Origin: JAFHCF01 sp048497495
GTDB taxonomy: Bacteria; Pseudomonadota; Alphaproteobacteria; Rhizobiales; Ancalomicrobiaceae
Assembly: GCA_048497495.1 (NCBI GenBank)
Contig: JAFHCF010000227.1
Location: 1 to 41,418 of the forward strand
DNA: 41,418 nt
Direction: 5' to 3'
Below, one piece after another: positions 7,652 to 15,956 of the stretch. The translations under genes were made by a program, and so were the position numbers. The notes beneath the pieces are model-generated. The model was not told the origin of the DNA. It did not search any database and saw only the letters and a list, made by a program, of their open reading frames with translations. Within the stretch, counting starts at the first letter, position 1. Each line of letters begins with the position of its first letter.

Positions 7652-9325
7652 TCACCGCGCCGCCATCAGGCTCTCCGCCGCGGCGCGGGCCTCCGGCGTG
7701 ATGCTCTCGCCCGAGAGCATGCGGGCGATCTCCTCGCGCCGGGCCTCGCGCGACAGTTCGACGACGCGGGTGGCGACCCGCTCCTCGCCGCCGCCGGGGA
7801 CCGGCTCCTTGGAGATCAGCAGATGGGTGTCGGCGCGGGCGGCGACCTGGGGGGCGTGGGTGACGCTCATCACCTGGACGGTCTCGGCGAGGCGCGCCAG
7901 GCGCTGGCCGACGGCGCCGGCGACGGCGCCGCCGACCCCGGTGTCGATCTCGTCGAAGATCAGCGTCGGCGCCGAGCCCTTGTCGGCGAGCGACACCTTC
8001 AGCGCCAGCAGGAAGCGCGACAGCTCGCCGCCGGAGGCGACCTTCATCATCGGCCCGGGGCGGGTGCCGGGATTGGTCTGGACGTGAAACTCGATCCGGT
8101 CGATGCCCTCGGGGCCGGCCTGGGCGCGATCGGTGGTCCGCGCCACGATGAAACGGGCGCGCTCGAGCCGCAACGCCGGCAGTTCGCCGTGCACCGCCGC
8201 CTCGAGGCCCCGCGCCGCGTCGGCGCGGGCCGTGCTCAGGGCTTCCGCGGCGGCGAAATAGGCGGTCTCCGCCGTGGTGACCGCCGCCTCCAACGCCGCC
8301 AGCCGCTCCTCGCCATGGTCGAGGGCGGCGAGATCGTCGCTCATGCGGGCGCGCAGCGGCGCCAGCGCGTCGCAGGGGCAATTGTGCTTGCGCGCCGCCG
8401 CCCTGAGGGCGAAGAGCCGCTCCTCGGTGCGCTCCAGGTCGCGGGGATCGAACTCGGTAGCGCGCAGCGCCGCCTGGAGCGCGGCGCGCGCCTCCTCCAG
8501 GGCGTCGAGGGCGGCGCCCATCGGTTTCAGCGCCGCGTCGGCGAGGCCGGGCAGGGCGGCGGTCTTGCGCTCGAGATTGCGCATCAGCGAGGCGATCACC
8601 GGGATCGGCGAATGGGCGCCGTCGAAGGTCTCGACCGCGTCGGCGAGGTCGCCGGCGACCTTCTCGACCTGCATCATGTGGTGGCGGTGGGCGGCGAGCT
8701 CGGTCTCCTCGCCGGCTTCCGGCGCCAGCCGGTCGAGCTCCTCGAGGCTGGCGCGCAGATAGTCGGCCTCGCGCCGCGCCGCCTCGATGCGGGCGGCATG
8801 GGCGTCGCGGTCCTTCACCGCCCGGCGCCAGGTGCTCCAGGTGGCGCCGACCGTCGCCACCCCGGCCTCCAGCGCCCCGAAGGCGTCGAGCAGGCGGCGA
8901 TGCTCGCGCTCGTCGACCAGCGCCCGGTCGTCGTGCTGGCCGTGGATCTCGACGAGCTTCTCGCCGACGTCGCGCAGCAGCGTGGCGGAGACCGGATTGT
9001 CGTTGAGGAAGGCGCGGGTGCGGCCGTCGGCGGTCTGGACGCGACGGACGATGAGATCGCCGGAGGCGTCGATGTCGTTGTCGACGAGCAGGCGGCGGGC
9101 GGGATGGTCGGCGGCGACGTCGAAGACGGCGGTGACCTGTCCCTGAGCACAGCCCTGGCGCACCAGGCCGGCATCACCGCGCCCGCCGAGGGCGAGCGAG
9201 AGGCTGTCGAGCAGGATCGACTTGCCGGCGCCGGTCTCGCCGGTGAGGACCGTCAAGCCCCTCGAAAAATCGATTTCGAGCCGCTCGATCAGAACGATGT
9301 CTCGGATCGACAGAGCGGCGAGCAT
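7652..9325 (-). CDS. recN: DNA repair protein RecN
   Basis: RecN is an SMC-like ATPase involved in double-strand-break repair. The 557-aa protein starts ALSIRDIVLIERLEIDF and carries Walker A GETGAGKS at about residues 29-36. A long alanine- and glutamate-rich coiled-coil middle follows. The C-terminal half has the ASGGELSRFLLALK signature and Walker B LIFDEIDTGVGG. In its usual place, it is read between bamD and ligA on the same strand. The gap to bamD is 92 bases and the gap to ligA 123 bases. Nothing looks truncated. Confidence 0.96.
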   Translation of the reverse strand: MLAALSIRDIVLIERLEIDFSRGLTVLTGETGAGKSILLDSLSLALGGRGDAGLVRQGCAQGQVTAVFDVAADHPARRLLVDNDIDASGDLIVRRVQTADGRTRAFLNDNPVSATLLRDVGEKLVEIHGQHDDRALVDEREHRRLLDAFGALEAGVATVGATWSTWRRAVKDRDAHAARIEAARREADYLRASLEELDRLAPEAGEETELAAHRHHMMQVEKVAGDLADAVETFDGAHSPIPVIASLMRNLERKTAALPGLADAALKPMGAALDALEEARAALQAALRATEFDPRDLERTEERLFALRAAARKHNCPCDALAPLRARMSDDLAALDHGEERLAALEAAVTTAETAYFAAAEALSTARADAARGLEAAVHGELPALRLERARFIVARTTDRAQAGPEGIDRIEFHVQTNPGTRPGPMMKVASGGELSRFLLALKVSLADKGSAPTLIFDEIDTGVGGAVAGAVGQRLARLAETVQVMSVTHAPQVAARADTHLLISKEPVPGGGEERVATRVVELSREARREEIARMLSGESITPEARAAAESLMAAR

Positions 9326-9417
9326 GGGGGGCGTGATTCTCCCGGTGGATCTCGCCGAACGATAGTGCCGGCGAGAACAAAACGGAACCCCCGACCGTCG
9401 GCGGGTCTCCAGTTCGC

Positions 9418-10278
9418 TCAGAACACCTTGAAGTTCTTGAACGACTTGGAAATCCAGCTGCCGGAGCTCTCGCTCGGCTCGTAGCCGCCCTTGTGCAACA
9501 GCGAGTAGCTGTCCTTATACCACTGGCTCTCGGGGAAATTGTGCCCGAGCACCGCGGCGGCCGTCTGCGCCTCGTTGACGACGCCGAGCGCGTAATAGGC
9601 CTCGACCAGACGGGCGAGCGCCTCCTCGACGTGGCGGGTGGTCTGATACTCGGTGGTCACCACCTTGAAGCGGTTGATGGCGGCGAGATACTGGCCCTTG
9701 CGCAGGTAGAAGCGGCCGACGTCCATCTCCTTGCCGCCGAGCTGGTCCTTGACCGTCAGCACCTTGTGGCGGGCGTCGTCGGCATATTGCGACTGGGGAT
9801 ATTTCTGCAGCAGTTCGGCATAGGCGCGGAGCGCCTTGCCGGTGCGCTCCTGGTCGCGGCTGATGTCGGGGATCTGCTTGTAGTGGCTCTCGGCGATCAG
9901 ATACTGGGCATAGGCCGCGTCCGGGCTGCCGGGGTAGAGGGTCACGAAGCGCGTGGCGGCGGTGATGCAATCGGTGTAGTTGGCGCGCTCGAATTCGGTA
10001 TAGGCCTGCATCAGAACGGCCTTCTTGGCCCATTCCGAATAGGGGTGCAGCCGGTCGAGGTCCTCGAACTTCTTGACCGCGTCCTTGCGCTTGCCCGCCT
10101 GCTGGAGCACCAGGCCCTCGTTGTAGAGCTGGTCGGCCGGCGTCCGGTCGAGGCTGAGGTCCTCCTCCTTGGAGGCGCAGCCGGCGAGCAGCGCCGCCGC
10201 CAGGAGACCGCAGGCGAGCGCCGCGCCGCGGCGCATGCCGCCGCGTCCGAGGGCGCTCGCGGCCTTCGGGGTCGTCAT
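9418..10278 (-). CDS. bamD: Outer-membrane assembly lipoprotein BamD (ComL)
   Basis: BamD is the essential lipoprotein of the BAM complex that folds beta-barrel proteins into the outer membrane. From ATG 10278 it has 286 aa. A lipoprotein signal with lipobox LAGC (Cys34) is followed by about five TPR-like helical repeats, for example ADQLYNEG and HPYSEWAKKAVLMQAYTEF. The start is uncertain: ATG 10236 would give a shorter signal peptide beginning MRRGAALACG, and in-frame ATGs also lie at 10317 and 10338. None has a strong ribosome site. It lies between lpxC and recN, as expected for this lineage. The 269-bp gap upstream shows no other gene. Confidence 0.92.
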   Translation of the reverse strand: MTTPKAASALGRGGMRRGAALACGLLAAALLAGCASKEEDLSLDRTPADQLYNEGLVLQQAGKRKDAVKKFEDLDRLHPYSEWAKKAVLMQAYTEFERANYTDCITAATRFVTLYPGSPDAAYAQYLIAESHYKQIPDISRDQERTGKALRAYAELLQKYPQSQYADDARHKVLTVKDQLGGKEMDVGRFYLRKGQYLAAINRFKVVTTEYQTTRHVEEALARLVEAYYALGVVNEAQTAAAVLGHNFPESQWYKDSYSLLHKGGYEPSESSGSWISKSFKNFKVF

Positions 10279-10547
10279 GTCCGTCGAAGCCGCCTCGACC
10301 ACGTTCGCGTCCACCATGTCTCGAAACCCGCTCTTCATCTTCTCGGCGCCACTCGGGGGAGCGCCAGATCGAGCCGCGAGGCTCGTCGTCTCGCCGCCCC
10401 GGCGACGACAGTCGGCCGACGTTGTAACGCGCCGGCGCGATCCCGTCACCTCGGTGGCGGGTGTTTGGTCCGAATTTGTGGCGAGATCCGCCGCCGAAGC
10501 AGATTGGCTTCGGCGCGGCGTCGTGAGGGGGGTGCCGTGCCGCGAAA

Positions 10548-11501
10548 TCAGGCGACTTCCGCCCGATAGGCGGGGGCGACCATGCCGGTGCCGATCTCGG
10601 CGGCGGGGGAGGAGCCACGGTGGGGCGCTTCGACCAGCGTCCAGGCGGTCGGATCGGCGAACAGCGCCTTGAGGGTGAGATGGTTCATCCGGTGGCCGCC
10701 GCGATAGGAGCGGTAGAGGCCGAGGAGGGGGGCCCCGGACAGGGCGAGATCGCCGATGGCGTCGAGCAGCTTGTGACGGACGAATTCGTCGGTCCAGCGC
10801 AGGCCTTCCGGATTGAGGATGCGGTCGTCCTTGATGGCGACCGAATTCTCGAGGCTGGAGCCGCGGCACAGGCCCATCGGCAGGAGCTTCTCGAGATCCT
10901 CGACGAAGCCGAAGGTGCGGGCCCGGGAGATCTGGCGGCGGAAGGCGTCGGCGGTCAGATCGATGCCGATCGACTGGCGGCCGATCACCTGATTGGTGAA
11001 ATCGATGGCGACTTCGTAGCGTTGCCCTTCATGAGGAAGAAGCTCGGCCCAACCGCCGCCGATCTCGACGCGAATCGGCTTCAGCACCTTCACGTAGCAG
11101 CGACGCGCCGGCTGGGCGACGATGCCGACCTGATCGATCGCCTCGACGAAGGCGTCGGAGGAGCCGTCCATCACCGGGACTTCCGAACCGTCGATCTCGA
11201 CGATGAGGTTGTCGATGGCGAGGCCGCGCAACGCCGCCATCAGGTGCTCGATGGTGGCGACCGAGGCGGAGCGCGGGTCGCCGACCATGGTGCACAGGTC
11301 GGTCGCGGAAACGTGGTCCCAGCGTGCCGGGATCTCGACGTCGCGACCCTTCACGGCCTCGGGCCGGAGGAAGACGATGCCGGTGTCGATGTCGGCGGGG
11401 TGGAGATTGAGCTGAACCTTCTCGCCGCTGTGCACGCCGATGCCCACGATGCGTACCGTATCGGCGATCGTGGTCTGAGCATTCACAGCGTTACGTGCCA
11501 T
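10548..11501 (-). CDS. lpxC: UDP-3-O-acyl-N-acetylglucosamine deacetylase
   Basis: LpxC is the zinc-dependent deacetylase that commits UDP-acyl-GlcNAc to lipid A synthesis in the cytoplasm. From ATG 11501 the protein has 317 aa. Zinc ligands are visible as His86 in EHLMAA and as His243 and Asp247 in RHKLLDAIGD. The catalytic base His270 lies in GGHRMNH. A GTG at 11510 is an alternative start with GAGG seven bases upstream. The ATG has GGTGA five bases upstream. lpxC follows ftsZ after a 325-bp gap that holds an AT-rich block, a CtrA-type site and a hairpin. Confidence 0.96.
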   Translation of the reverse strand: MARNAVNAQTTIADTVRIVGIGVHSGEKVQLNLHPADIDTGIVFLRPEAVKGRDVEIPARWDHVSATDLCTMVGDPRSASVATIEHLMAALRGLAIDNLIVEIDGSEVPVMDGSSDAFVEAIDQVGIVAQPARRCYVKVLKPIRVEIGGGWAELLPHEGQRYEVAIDFTNQVIGRQSIGIDLTADAFRRQISRARTFGFVEDLEKLLPMGLCRGSSLENSVAIKDDRILNPEGLRWTDEFVRHKLLDAIGDLALSGAPLLGLYRSYRGGHRMNHLTLKALFADPTAWTLVEAPHRGSSPAAEIGTGMVAPAYRAEVA

Positions 11502-11728
11502 CGTCTTCACCCGTCTGCCTCGCCGCTCGCGGACATGCGGTGGCGAGGTGAGAATTTCACGTTCCGGAGCGCCGAGGTGGGCCTCGATCTGTTGTCCGGA
11601 AGGCCGCTTCGAAGCGCGCCGCGAAGCGCTTCATCGGATCGGTCGAGCGTCAAACTACTCGGGCTGGAGGCAGAAGCGAAATCACGCTTCGTTACACATT
11701 GTTACCATTATCCTCAAACTGAAACACG

Positions 11729-11743
11729 TTAACTTTCAATTAA
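11729..11743. promoter_or_regulatory. CtrA-type binding site between ftsZ and lpxC
   Basis: The sequence TTAACTTTCAATTAA is an exact match to the alphaproteobacterial CtrA consensus TTAA-N7-TTAA. It sits in an AT-rich block (about 11,690-11,765) within the 11,502-11,826 intergenic region, roughly 230 bases upstream of lpxC. TTAA is rare in this GC-rich DNA. The rest of the intergenic region shows only the hairpin at 11,771-11,796. Confidence 0.55.
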
Positions 11744-11770
11744 TTACTGGTTCATTTCGTAAATTGCAGA

Positions 11771-11796
11771 GGGCCCGCCACATGTGTGGCGAGCCC
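11771..11796 (-). terminator. Hairpin after ftsZ
   Basis: GGGCCCGCCACA (11771-11782) pairs with TGTGGCGAGCCC (11785-11796) around a two-base loop. The single mismatch becomes a G-U pair in minus-strand RNA. The hairpin lies 30 bases beyond the ftsZ stop, which suits a terminator, but no clear U-tract follows on that strand. Confidence 0.45.
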
Positions 11797-11826
11797 CGCT
11801 TTTCGATCCCCTGGAGGGTTGTTCGA

Positions 11827-13626
11827 TCAGTTCGCCTGGCGCCGCAGGAAGGCGGGAATTTCGAGCTGATCTTCTTCCGACATGCGATTGTGGGCGGGGG
11901 CGCGACCCATCTGATCGAGGGCGCCGGCGGCCGGGCGATGGCCGGATTCGATCGGCGCGCGCGGCGCCGGACGGGGCTTGGCGAACTCGTCGTGGCCGGC
12001 GGGCTGGTAGGACGAGGGCTCGCGCGGGGCGGGCGCGCGATCGAAGCTCGGCTCGCGGGCGGCGGGAGCGGCGGTCGGAGCGTCGTCGTAGTCCTCGCGG
12101 CGGCCGAGGCCGTGGGCGAGCCGCTTCAGCAGGCTCATCGGACGACGCTCGTCGTCGTGATGGTCCTCGGGCTGGGCGAGCTGGCGCTGGGCGATCGGCG
12201 GGAATTCGTCGACGCGGGGCATGCGCTCGCGCGCCTGCGGACGCTCGGCGGTCGGCGGGATGTAGGGCCGGCGATCGACCTGGGGCTCGGGACGGGCGGC
12301 CGGCTGCTCGATCTCCTGGATCGGGTCCTGATGGGCGAAGGCGGCCGGCTGGGGCTCGTAGCGCTGAATGGCGACGGCCGGATCCTGGGCGACGAAGGTC
12401 ATCGTCGAGGACTGCTCGGCGGCCGGGGCCGGCTCGGCGCGTGTTTCGGCGACCGACTCGGGAGCCGGGGCGGGGGCGCGAAGCGGCTCCTCGACGTCGA
12501 GCGAGCGGGCGATCGCGGCGGCCGCGGCGCTCTGGGTGGCGGAGCTGCGGATCTCGGCGCGCGCCTGCTCGAGGGCGGCGGGAACCGGGCGTCCGGCGGC
12601 GCGCAGGCGGTTGGCGAGGTCGGCCATCCGCGCTTCCTGCTGGGTGGTCTCGGTCTTGGCCTCCTGGTCGATGCCGGTGGCGACGACGGAGACGCGGACG
12701 ACGCCCTCGAGGCTGTCGTCGAAGGTGGCGCCGAGGATGATGTTGGCGTCCGGATCGACCTCCTCGCGGATGCGGGTGGCGGCCTCGTCGACCTCGAAGA
12801 GGGTGAGGTCCTTGCCGCCGGAGATCGAGATCAGCACGCCTTTGGAGCCCTTCATCGAGGACTCGTCGAGCAGCGGATTGGCGATCGCGGCCTCCGCCGC
12901 CTGGATGGCGCGCTTGTCGCCCGACGATTCGCCGGTGCCCATCATCGCTTTGCCCATGCCGCGCATGATCGAGCGGACGTCGGCGAAGTCGAGGTTGATC
13001 AGGCCTTCCTTGACCATCAGGTCGGTGATGCAGGCGACGCCCGAATAGAGCACCTGATCGGCCATGGCGAAGGCGTCGGCGAAGGTGGTGCGCTCGTTGG
13101 CGATGCGGAACAGGTTCTGGTTCGGAATGACGATCAGGGTATCGACGCTCTTCTGCAGCTCGATGATGCCGGCGTCGGCGATGCGCATGCGACGCGCGCC
13201 TTCGAACTGGAACGGCTTGGTGACCACGCCGACGGTGAGGATGCCCATCTCGCGCGCCGCCCGGGCGATCACCGGGGCCGCCCCGGTGCCGGTGCCGCCG
13301 CCCATGCCGGCGGTGATGAAGACCATGTGCGCGCCGGTCAGGTGATCGTTGATCTCGTCGATCACCTCATCGGCGGCGGCGCGGCCGACCTCCGGCATCG
13401 AGCCGGCGCCCAACCCTTCGGTGACGGCGACGCCCATCTGGATGATGCGCTCCGACTTCGACAGGGTCAGCGCCTGCGCGTCGGTGTTGGCGACGACGAA
13501 GTCGACGCCGTTCAATCCGGCCTGGATCATGTTGTTGACGGCGTTGCCGCCGGCACCACCCACACCGAACACGGTGATCCTCGGCTTCAGTTCCCGAATG
13601 TCGGGCATCTTCAGATTGAGCGTCAT
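11827..13626 (-). CDS. ftsZ: Cell-division GTPase FtsZ with long C-terminal linker
   Basis: FtsZ is the tubulin-like GTPase that forms the division ring. ATG 13626 has GAGGA just upstream and gives 599 aa. The N-terminal GTPase domain has VGGAGGNAVNNM, the tubulin signature GGGTGTG at residues 109-115 and the NLDFADVR catalytic loop. After about residue 320 comes a linker of some 260 residues rich in Ala, Pro, Glu and Arg. It ends in the conserved membrane-anchor-binding peptide LEIPAFLRRQAN. This length is typical of rhizobial main FtsZ and far above the 380-400 aa of E. coli FtsZ. ftsA ends 97 bases upstream on the same strand. Confidence 0.97.
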   Translation of the reverse strand: MTLNLKMPDIRELKPRITVFGVGGAGGNAVNNMIQAGLNGVDFVVANTDAQALTLSKSERIIQMGVAVTEGLGAGSMPEVGRAAADEVIDEINDHLTGAHMVFITAGMGGGTGTGAAPVIARAAREMGILTVGVVTKPFQFEGARRMRIADAGIIELQKSVDTLIVIPNQNLFRIANERTTFADAFAMADQVLYSGVACITDLMVKEGLINLDFADVRSIMRGMGKAMMGTGESSGDKRAIQAAEAAIANPLLDESSMKGSKGVLISISGGKDLTLFEVDEAATRIREEVDPDANIILGATFDDSLEGVVRVSVVATGIDQEAKTETTQQEARMADLANRLRAAGRPVPAALEQARAEIRSSATQSAAAAAIARSLDVEEPLRAPAPAPESVAETRAEPAPAAEQSSTMTFVAQDPAVAIQRYEPQPAAFAHQDPIQEIEQPAARPEPQVDRRPYIPPTAERPQARERMPRVDEFPPIAQRQLAQPEDHHDDERRPMSLLKRLAHGLGRREDYDDAPTAAPAAREPSFDRAPAPREPSSYQPAGHDEFAKPRPAPRAPIESGHRPAAGALDQMGRAPAHNRMSEEDQLEIPAFLRRQAN

Positions 13627-13723
13627 GGCATCCTCGCATGTCACCGCCCAGGGCGCACGCCGGGCGGAATTCCGAACCGAACCACCTCCGCCTTTCCCTC
13701 CCTGGGGAACAGGCCGGAGAATC

Positions 13724-15049
13724 TCACCAACTCTCCTTCAGCCACTGGCCGACACGGATGAGGTAGCCCCCTCCGGTGCCGGTCGTGAGCCGACGCTGAT
13801 GGCGCATGTCGAATTGCTCGATCTGCGCCACCTGCGGATAGATCAGAAGGCCGACGGCGCTGGCGAAGGCCGCGCCCTTTGCTGCCTGGGGCAGGCCGGC
13901 GATGCCGAGCGGTCGTCCGAGACGGACGTTGCGCCCGAGAATGCGTCGCGCCACCTCGACCACGCCGGTCAACTGGCTGGCGCCGCCGGTCAAGACCACC
14001 CGCTTGCCGACTCGTCCGGCGAAGCCGGAGGCGGCGAGGCGATCGCGCACCAGTTCGAGGATCTCCTCGACGCGGGGGCGAATGATCCGGGTCAGCGCGC
14101 CGCGCGGCACGTTGACGATGTCGTGGCGGTCCTGGCCGACCGAGGGCACGCCGATCACCTCGTGGTCGTCCGAGGAGGTGGCCAGCGCCGAGCCGTGCAG
14201 CGTCTTGACGCGCTCGGCGTCGGCGAGCCGGGTCGAGAGGCCTTGGGCGATGTCCATGGTGACGTGGTGGCCGCCGATGGCGAGGGCGTCGACGTGGCAG
14301 AAGGCGCCGTCGGCGAAGATCGCCATCGAGGTGGTGCCGCCGCCCATGTCGACGCAGGCGACGCCGAGGTCGGCCTCGTCGTCGACCAGGGTGGAGAGGC
14401 CGGAGGCATAGGGCGTGGCGACGACGGTCTCGACCTCGAGATGGCAGCGGTTGACGGCGAGCTCGAGGTTGCGGACCGGAGCGGTCTCCGCCGTCACCAC
14501 GTGCATGTCGACCGACAGCTTCTTGCCCAGCATGCCGCACGGATCCTTGATGCCGCGCGAGCCGTCGAGGGCGTAGCCGATCGGCAGCGAATGGACCACC
14601 GACCGGGTGTCCGTCATCGAGTGCGATCCGCCCGCCGACAGGACACGCCGAATGTCCGCTTCGTCGACCTCCATCCCGGCGACGTCGACGTTGGCGCGAA
14701 ACACTTCGCTCTTCAGCCGGCCGGCGGTGAGGTTGAGGATGAGCGACTCGATCGTCAGTCCCGCCATGCGTTCCGCGGCGTCGACGGCGAGACGAATCGA
14801 TTGTTCCGCTTCGTCGAGATCGACGACGGTGCCCGACTTCATGCCGCGCGAGCGCTGCATGCCGTAGCCCAGCACGGTCATGTCGTGGGTGCGGCCGGGC
14901 AGCACCTTGTCGTGGGCGCGCGGGGTGAGCTTGGCGATCAGGCAGGTGACCTTGGTCGAGCCGACGTCGAGCACCGAGACGACGGTGGCGCGGCGGTTCG
15001 ACAACGGCCGCATGCGCGGCACCATCTGGTCGGTCGGAGGCTGGCTCAC
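13724..15049 (-). CDS. ftsA: Cell-division actin homologue FtsA
   Basis: FtsA tethers FtsZ to the membrane and recruits later division proteins. The GTG at 15049 overlaps the ftsQ stop (GTGA) and has an AGAAGGGGG ribosome site seven bases upstream, giving 441 aa. Actin-family motifs are VLDVGSTKVTCLI near residue 30, CVDMGGGTTSMAIF in the middle and VVLTGGASQLTG towards the end. The membrane-targeting C-terminal helix is likely the last residues, around IRVGQWLKESW. An internal ATG nine codons downstream is possible, but the overlap and ribosome site favour GTG. Confidence 0.95.
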   Translation of the reverse strand: MSQPPTDQMVPRMRPLSNRRATVVSVLDVGSTKVTCLIAKLTPRAHDKVLPGRTHDMTVLGYGMQRSRGMKSGTVVDLDEAEQSIRLAVDAAERMAGLTIESLILNLTAGRLKSEVFRANVDVAGMEVDEADIRRVLSAGGSHSMTDTRSVVHSLPIGYALDGSRGIKDPCGMLGKKLSVDMHVVTAETAPVRNLELAVNRCHLEVETVVATPYASGLSTLVDDEADLGVACVDMGGGTTSMAIFADGAFCHVDALAIGGHHVTMDIAQGLSTRLADAERVKTLHGSALATSSDDHEVIGVPSVGQDRHDIVNVPRGALTRIIRPRVEEILELVRDRLAASGFAGRVGKRVVLTGGASQLTGVVEVARRILGRNVRLGRPLGIAGLPQAAKGAAFASAVGLLIYPQVAQIEQFDMRHQRRLTTGTGGGYLIRVGQWLKESW

Positions 15050-15858
15050 GTGTCGGCCCCCTTCTTCTTGCCGCCGGACCTGATCCGCATCTGCTCGCGG
15101 CGGATCGTGGCGGCACCGTCCGACAGGCGGACGAACAGACGATCGGGAACCCGGGTGTCGACCACCACGAGATCGCGGTCGAGCAGCTTCTTCTGGTCCT
15201 GGAGTTCGGCGACGCGGGCGAGGGCGCCGGTGGGATCCTCCTCGGGCAGCATGATCTCGATGCCGTCGACGGTGATCAGGTTCCAGCGGCGCTCGGCGAC
15301 CAGCACGGCGGCGCGGATGCGGGGACGCAGCGACGGCGCGCCGGTCATCAGGGCGACGGCTTCCTCGAGCCGCTTGTTGGCGCCGGCGCCGACCACCAGC
15401 GGCAGGCCGGCATGGCGCGGCTGCAGCGTCTCGGTCATCACCGTGCCGTCCTTGTCGACGACCTTGATCTTGCCGTCGTCCTGCCACAGCGCGAAGGGCA
15501 GCCGCTCGGAGAGGGAGACGACGATCCGGTTGGGATAGAGCTTCTTGACCGTCACGTCGGAGACCCAGGGGATCTCGGCGATGCGGGCGCGGGCGTGCTC
15601 GGCGTCGAGCATCAGCAGCGACGAGGTCTGGGTGACGTCGATGCGGTCGGAGATCTCGGTGGAGTCGGCTTCCGCCAGGCCGCGGATCTCGATCGAGGCG
15701 ACGGAGAAGCCGACGGCGGACGTCAGCGCGTCGAGGGTCGGCCGCCACTGGCCGGTGAGCGCCATGCCGTAGGCGCCCCAGGCGGCGAGGAAGGCGAGGG
15801 CGGCGTAGGTGCCGTGCATCGGCCGGACCGAGCGGGCGACGGCGTCGACCGAGTTCAT
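15046..15858 (-). CDS. ftsQ: Cell-division protein FtsQ
   Basis: FtsQ is a bitopic membrane protein that links early and late division proteins. From ATG 15858 it has 270 aa. A short cytoplasmic part is followed by one membrane helix at about residues 18-35, and then a POTRA-type periplasmic domain beginning FSVASIEIRGLAEADS. The beta domain ends in a basic tail, SGGKKKG. The start is not certain. An in-frame TTG at 15960 overlaps the ddl stop as TTGA and would add 34 arginine-rich residues to the cytoplasmic part, but that extension has less biased codons. The stop overlaps the ftsA start. Confidence 0.93.
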   Translation of the reverse strand: MNSVDAVARSVRPMHGTYAALAFLAAWGAYGMALTGQWRPTLDALTSAVGFSVASIEIRGLAEADSTEISDRIDVTQTSSLLMLDAEHARARIAEIPWVSDVTVKKLYPNRIVVSLSERLPFALWQDDGKIKVVDKDGTVMTETLQPRHAGLPLVVGAGANKRLEEAVALMTGAPSLRPRIRAAVLVAERRWNLITVDGIEIMLPEEDPTGALARVAELQDQKKLLDRDLVVVDTRVPDRLFVRLSDGAATIRREQMRIRSGGKKKGADT

Positions 15859-15956
15859 CCAGCGCTTGACCGTGCGAACGCCGCGCCGCCACCGGAACCC
15901 CGCGTCTCGCGGAAGTTCGGCAACGGACGATGCCCGGTCCCTGCGCCGATGATCCG

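Noticed and set aside
5078..9484. A continuous plus-strand open frame of nearly 1,470 codons over ligA and recN
   Set aside because: It is antisense to two clearly recognised genes, has no domain, and comes from the lack of stop codons in GC-rich DNA with strong third-position bias.
11694..11706. TTAC-ACATTG-TTAC near the CtrA site as a second CtrA box
   Set aside because: The spacer is six bases and both halves have a mismatch, so it was not called.
11548..13761. A plus-strand open frame of over 700 codons opposite ftsZ
   Set aside because: It is antisense to ftsZ and has no recognisable domain or ribosome site.
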